From NCBI GenBank assembly GCA_014075215.1, contig CP046177.1, positions 2,666,501-2,730,500 on the forward strand: a stretch of 64,000 nt of DNA. The letters run 5' to 3'. Positions 61,873-64,000 of this stretch are shown here, in pieces. The position numbers and the translations under genes were made by a program. This DNA comes from Flavobacteriaceae bacterium. GTDB taxonomy: Bacteria > Bacteroidota > Bacteroidia > Flavobacteriales > Flavobacteriaceae. The stretch's first letter is position 1, and each line of letters begins with the position of its first letter. A model generated the notes under the pieces. The model had not been told where the DNA came from, did no database searches, and saw only the letters and a list, made by a program, of their open reading frames with translations.

Positions 61873-62268
61873 ATGTATACAAAAAACAACAAGTATATGT
61901 ATAAAAATGATGGATATGTAAGACGTTATAGTGAGAGTTTTAAACTCAAAGTATTAGCAGAACTTACCAAAGGAAACCATTCCAAAAGACAAATTGCCTT
62001 AACTTACGGCATACAATCTAGTACGATAAACGTATGGATTAAAAAATATGACCGTAAAGATTTAATGAACACCCGTGTAACCGTGCAAACAGACGACGAA
62101 TTATCCCGTATTAAAGCCCTTCAAAAAGAGCTAAAACAACTCAAAGATCTTCTTATTAAAAAGGATCTAGATAAACTTGTGAATGATAGTTATCTTGAAG
62201 TAGCTGCTGAAAATCTTGGCTATAAAAATGTTGAAGAATTAAAAAAAAACTTAAACATAAAGCCTTAA
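61873..62268 (+). CDS. IS3-family transposase OrfA
   Basis: 131 aa, identical to 23242-23637: HTH (HSKRQIALTYGIQSSTINVW) and a leucine-rich helix. The stop codon shares one base with the OrfB ATG. A nine-A run about 20 bp before the stop is a plausible site for -1 frameshifting to the fused transposase. Confidence 0.92.
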   Translation: MYTKNNKYMYKNDGYVRRYSESFKLKVLAELTKGNHSKRQIALTYGIQSSTINVWIKKYDRKDLMNTRVTVQTDDELSRIKALQKELKQLKDLLIKKDLDKLVNDSYLEVAAENLGYKNVEELKKNLNIKP

Positions 62269-63125
62269 TGAAAATAGCACCGATTAATAGAAAAAAAAGA
62301 AGGTACGCCATCGCTACTATTTGTAATGCTTTCGAGTTAAAAAGAGATGCTTATTACAAATATCAAAAAAGGTTTGTTCTTAAAAAACAAATAGAACAAA
62401 ATGTAATAATGCTTGTTAAAAAAAGCAGGAAAACATTACCCAGAGAAGGTACTAGAAAGCTAATGAAATCCTTACATAATGATTTTAGGAAACAGAATAT
62501 AAATATAGGTAGAGACCAGTTATTTAGAATCTTAAAAGAAAATAATTTGTTAATTAGAAGGAAAAAATATTCTTCTAAAACAACCAACTCTTACCATCGT
62601 TTTTATAAATATAAAAATATCATAAAAGACCTGATCATTAATAGACCTAACCAAGTTTGGGCTTCGGATATTACCTATATAAGAACTATAAATGGATTTT
62701 GTTATTTAGCACTTATTACTGATATGTATTCAAGAAAAATAGTAGGCTATGATATTAGTGATAGTTTAGAACTTAAAGGCTGTGTTAGAGCTTTAAATAA
62801 AGCTATTTATCAAACTAAAAATACCGAAGAAATCATACATCATTCTGATAGAGGAATACAATATTGTAGCAATGTTTATACTCAAATTTTGAAAAGAAAA
62901 AAGATACAAATCAGTATGACCCAAGAAAATCATTGCTACGAAAACGCAATGGCCGAAAGAGTTAACGGAATTTTAAAAGATGAATTCTTCCTCGACCAAA
63001 CATTTACAAATATCAATCACGCCAAAAAAGCAACAAAAAATGCAATCAAATTATATAATAATAAAAGATTACATTTATCTTTAGATTATAAAACACCTAA
63101 TTACGTGCACAAAAATGTAGCATAA
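62268..63125 (+). CDS. IS3-family transposase OrfB (complete)
   Basis: 285 aa with an intact DDE core: VWASDITYIRTINGFCYLA (Asp), EIIHHSDRGIQYCS (Asp), CYENAMAERVNGILKDEF (Glu), and the C-terminal KRLHLSLDYKTPNYVH block. This complete copy shows which 60 residues were lost from the copy at 23637-24314. Element probably active. Confidence 0.92.
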   Translation: MKIAPINRKKRRYAIATICNAFELKRDAYYKYQKRFVLKKQIEQNVIMLVKKSRKTLPREGTRKLMKSLHNDFRKQNINIGRDQLFRILKENNLLIRRKKYSSKTTNSYHRFYKYKNIIKDLIINRPNQVWASDITYIRTINGFCYLALITDMYSRKIVGYDISDSLELKGCVRALNKAIYQTKNTEEIIHHSDRGIQYCSNVYTQILKRKKIQISMTQENHCYENAMAERVNGILKDEFFLDQTFTNINHAKKATKNAIKLYNNKRLHLSLDYKTPNYVHKNVA

Positions 63126-63566
63126 ATTTTAATAATTAACTGTAGCCCTATTTTAGGACGAGACACTTTTACACTATATCTTATAGTGTCCTTTTTTATT
63201 GTAAAGGGTCTTTTTTTAGATGTAATAAAAACTTCGTCTAAAAAGATCGTTCTTTCTATTAATTCAAATTTTAAATTGATAGTTTTCACATCTAATTTTT
63301 TTAATAAAAGAACTTCTTCCTCATAACCTAAAGTTTGAATAGTGATATAAAGACTATCATATTTTCTCTTTAAAATATGCTCAAAGTACCCATTTTTAGC
63401 AATGGTGAATTCTTCAAAAGTATTTGATTGTTTTTTTTTGTTAAAAAATACATTTGCTTGAGAGATATTATTTCCATAGCTGTCCTTTATTGTACCTTTA
63501 ACTACTAGTTGACCTATCGTAGTTTCTGAAAAAAAAATAAAAAAAACGAATAATATTTTTTTCACT

Positions 63567-64000
63567 TTAAAACTTTAGTTTTTTAATGCCTAAATCCTCT
63601 ATTCTGTCAGTAATTTCTATGCTTCCTGACTCACCTTCTCCTGATAGTGATTTCATTCGTTTTAATGCATTTAACAAAGTATTCCTGTATTGCTCTTTAA
63701 ATTTTTCCCAGCTTATATTTTTTGTTTTTTTAAAAGGATTGCTAATTTTTAAATCCTTATTTTGTATGGAAAGTTTAAGTGCTTCAAATGATACATAACC
63801 ATCCTCGCTTTTAACTGATAATATAACACCAGGTAAACCATCGAATTTCCACGGACCAGTGCTAATACCTTCAATCTCTGTTGTGAAGAAAGCGGTATAT
63901 TCTCTACCGCGAAAGTCAGTTTTAGCAGAAATACAATTTTTTCCTAAAATCACTTTTTTTATATCACTATCAATTGTCCATTCTATTTTATTTATTTTCT
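63567..64000 (-). CDS. GLPGLI family protein, C-terminal part (5' end outside window)
   Basis: The frame is open to the window edge. Visible: KIEWTIDSDIKKVILGKNC, EYTAFFTTEIEGISTGP and WKFDGLPGVILSVKS (a GLPGVI variant), then NPFKKTKNISWEKFKEQYRN and a C-terminal basic stretch. The core Cys is in GKNCISAKT, replacing the CYKA of the other members, so this is a different GLPGLI subgroup. One bp separates its stop from the start of the broken beta-barrel gene, a clear operon. Confidence 0.88.
   Translation of the reverse strand, partial: KINKIEWTIDSDIKKVILGKNCISAKTDFRGREYTAFFTTEIEGISTGPWKFDGLPGVILSVKSEDGYVSFEALKLSIQNKDLKISNPFKKTKNISWEKFKEQYRNTLLNALKRMKSLSGEGESGSIEITDRIEDLGIKKLKF

Larger units (their letters stand above)
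61857..63165 (+). mobile_element. Complete IS3-family (IS150-type) element with CTT duplication
   Basis: The ends are TGACCCGTCCTGAAATA and the inverse of TGTCTCGTCCTAAAATA. It is flanked by CTT (61854-61856 and 63166-63168) and is 1309 bp long. A truncated copy is at 23226-24300. Confidence 0.92.
59616..63565 (-). pseudogene. Outer membrane beta-barrel gene broken by an IS and a frameshift
   Basis: A second OMP_b-brl_3/TonB-receptor-like protein. The N-terminus (63169-63565) has a signal peptide, a carboxypeptidase-like domain (VVKGTIKDSYGNNISQANVFF) and KKDTIRYSV. The plug (61672-61856) has KIEEVIKKLPGIQV, and 60832-61671 and 59616-60872 form the barrel, ending FLVNLTWNF. Removing the IS3 (61857-63165) and one CTT restores SVKEYTDD. 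A single extra base in an A run at about 60853-60856 shifts the frame before TPSLFDSNAL. Restored length is about 879 aa, close to the 882 aa of the paralogue at 44472-47120. It directly follows a GLPGLI gene. Confidence 0.88.

Overview
The window is AT-rich (roughly one third G+C by eye) and reads as a chromosome segment of a marine-type Flavobacteriaceae (Bacteroidota). Reasons: promoters of the Bacteroidota type (TTG-N19/20-TAnnTTTG), two secreted proteins with type IX secretion (T9SS) C-terminal sorting domains, many GLPGLI-family proteins, TonB-dependent-receptor-like outer membrane beta-barrels, the bacillithiol gene bshA and a split transketolase. No rRNA, tRNA or CRISPR array was recognised.

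Layout. 1-9.9 kb: end of an IS110 element, an orphan FecCD-type permease, purB plus a lipoprotein, a HigBA-like toxin-antitoxin pair, small conserved genes, an IS4 insertion, mnmA, a nitronate monooxygenase-like gene and a cold shock gene. 10.2-15 kb: a very large GH81 laminarinase with a T9SS tail. 15-19 kb: lytic transglycosylase, hydrolase, mtaB, GNAT acetyltransferase, ABM-type monooxygenase. 19-31 kb: an accessory region holding an XRE regulator with a palindromic operator over a divergent promoter, a double-glycine-leader bacteriocin-like gene broken by one base, an ISAs1-type element, a Fic protein, a truncated IS3, a 1.67-kb giant palindrome with 319-bp arms and an internal hairpin array, a complete IS110 element with a likely bridge RNA, and RHS and IS1111-type pseudogenes. 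30-44 kb: helicase, a second HigBA with a nonsense-truncated antitoxin, a vanadium-haloperoxidase-like T9SS protein, a membrane protein gene split by an IS3 element, bshA, transketolase N-subunit, an asparagine synthetase B-like secreted protein, dnaB, DUF3810.

44.5-64 kb is the most striking part. It is a minus-strand array in which short secreted two-cysteine peptides each head a run of GLPGLI genes. The runs are separated by a repeated hairpin, and the array ends in an outer membrane beta-barrel gene. A block of about 5 kb is tandemly duplicated. The second copy is cut by an IS3 element, and beyond it lies a second GLPGLI plus beta-barrel operon broken by another IS and a frameshift. I infer that peptide, GLPGLI proteins and beta-barrel form one envelope system of unknown function.

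The region is rich in mobile DNA: six IS types, a MITE-like family of about 160 bp (four copies) and two other short interspersed repeat families. Several insertions are dated by exact target duplications that restore reading frames when removed.
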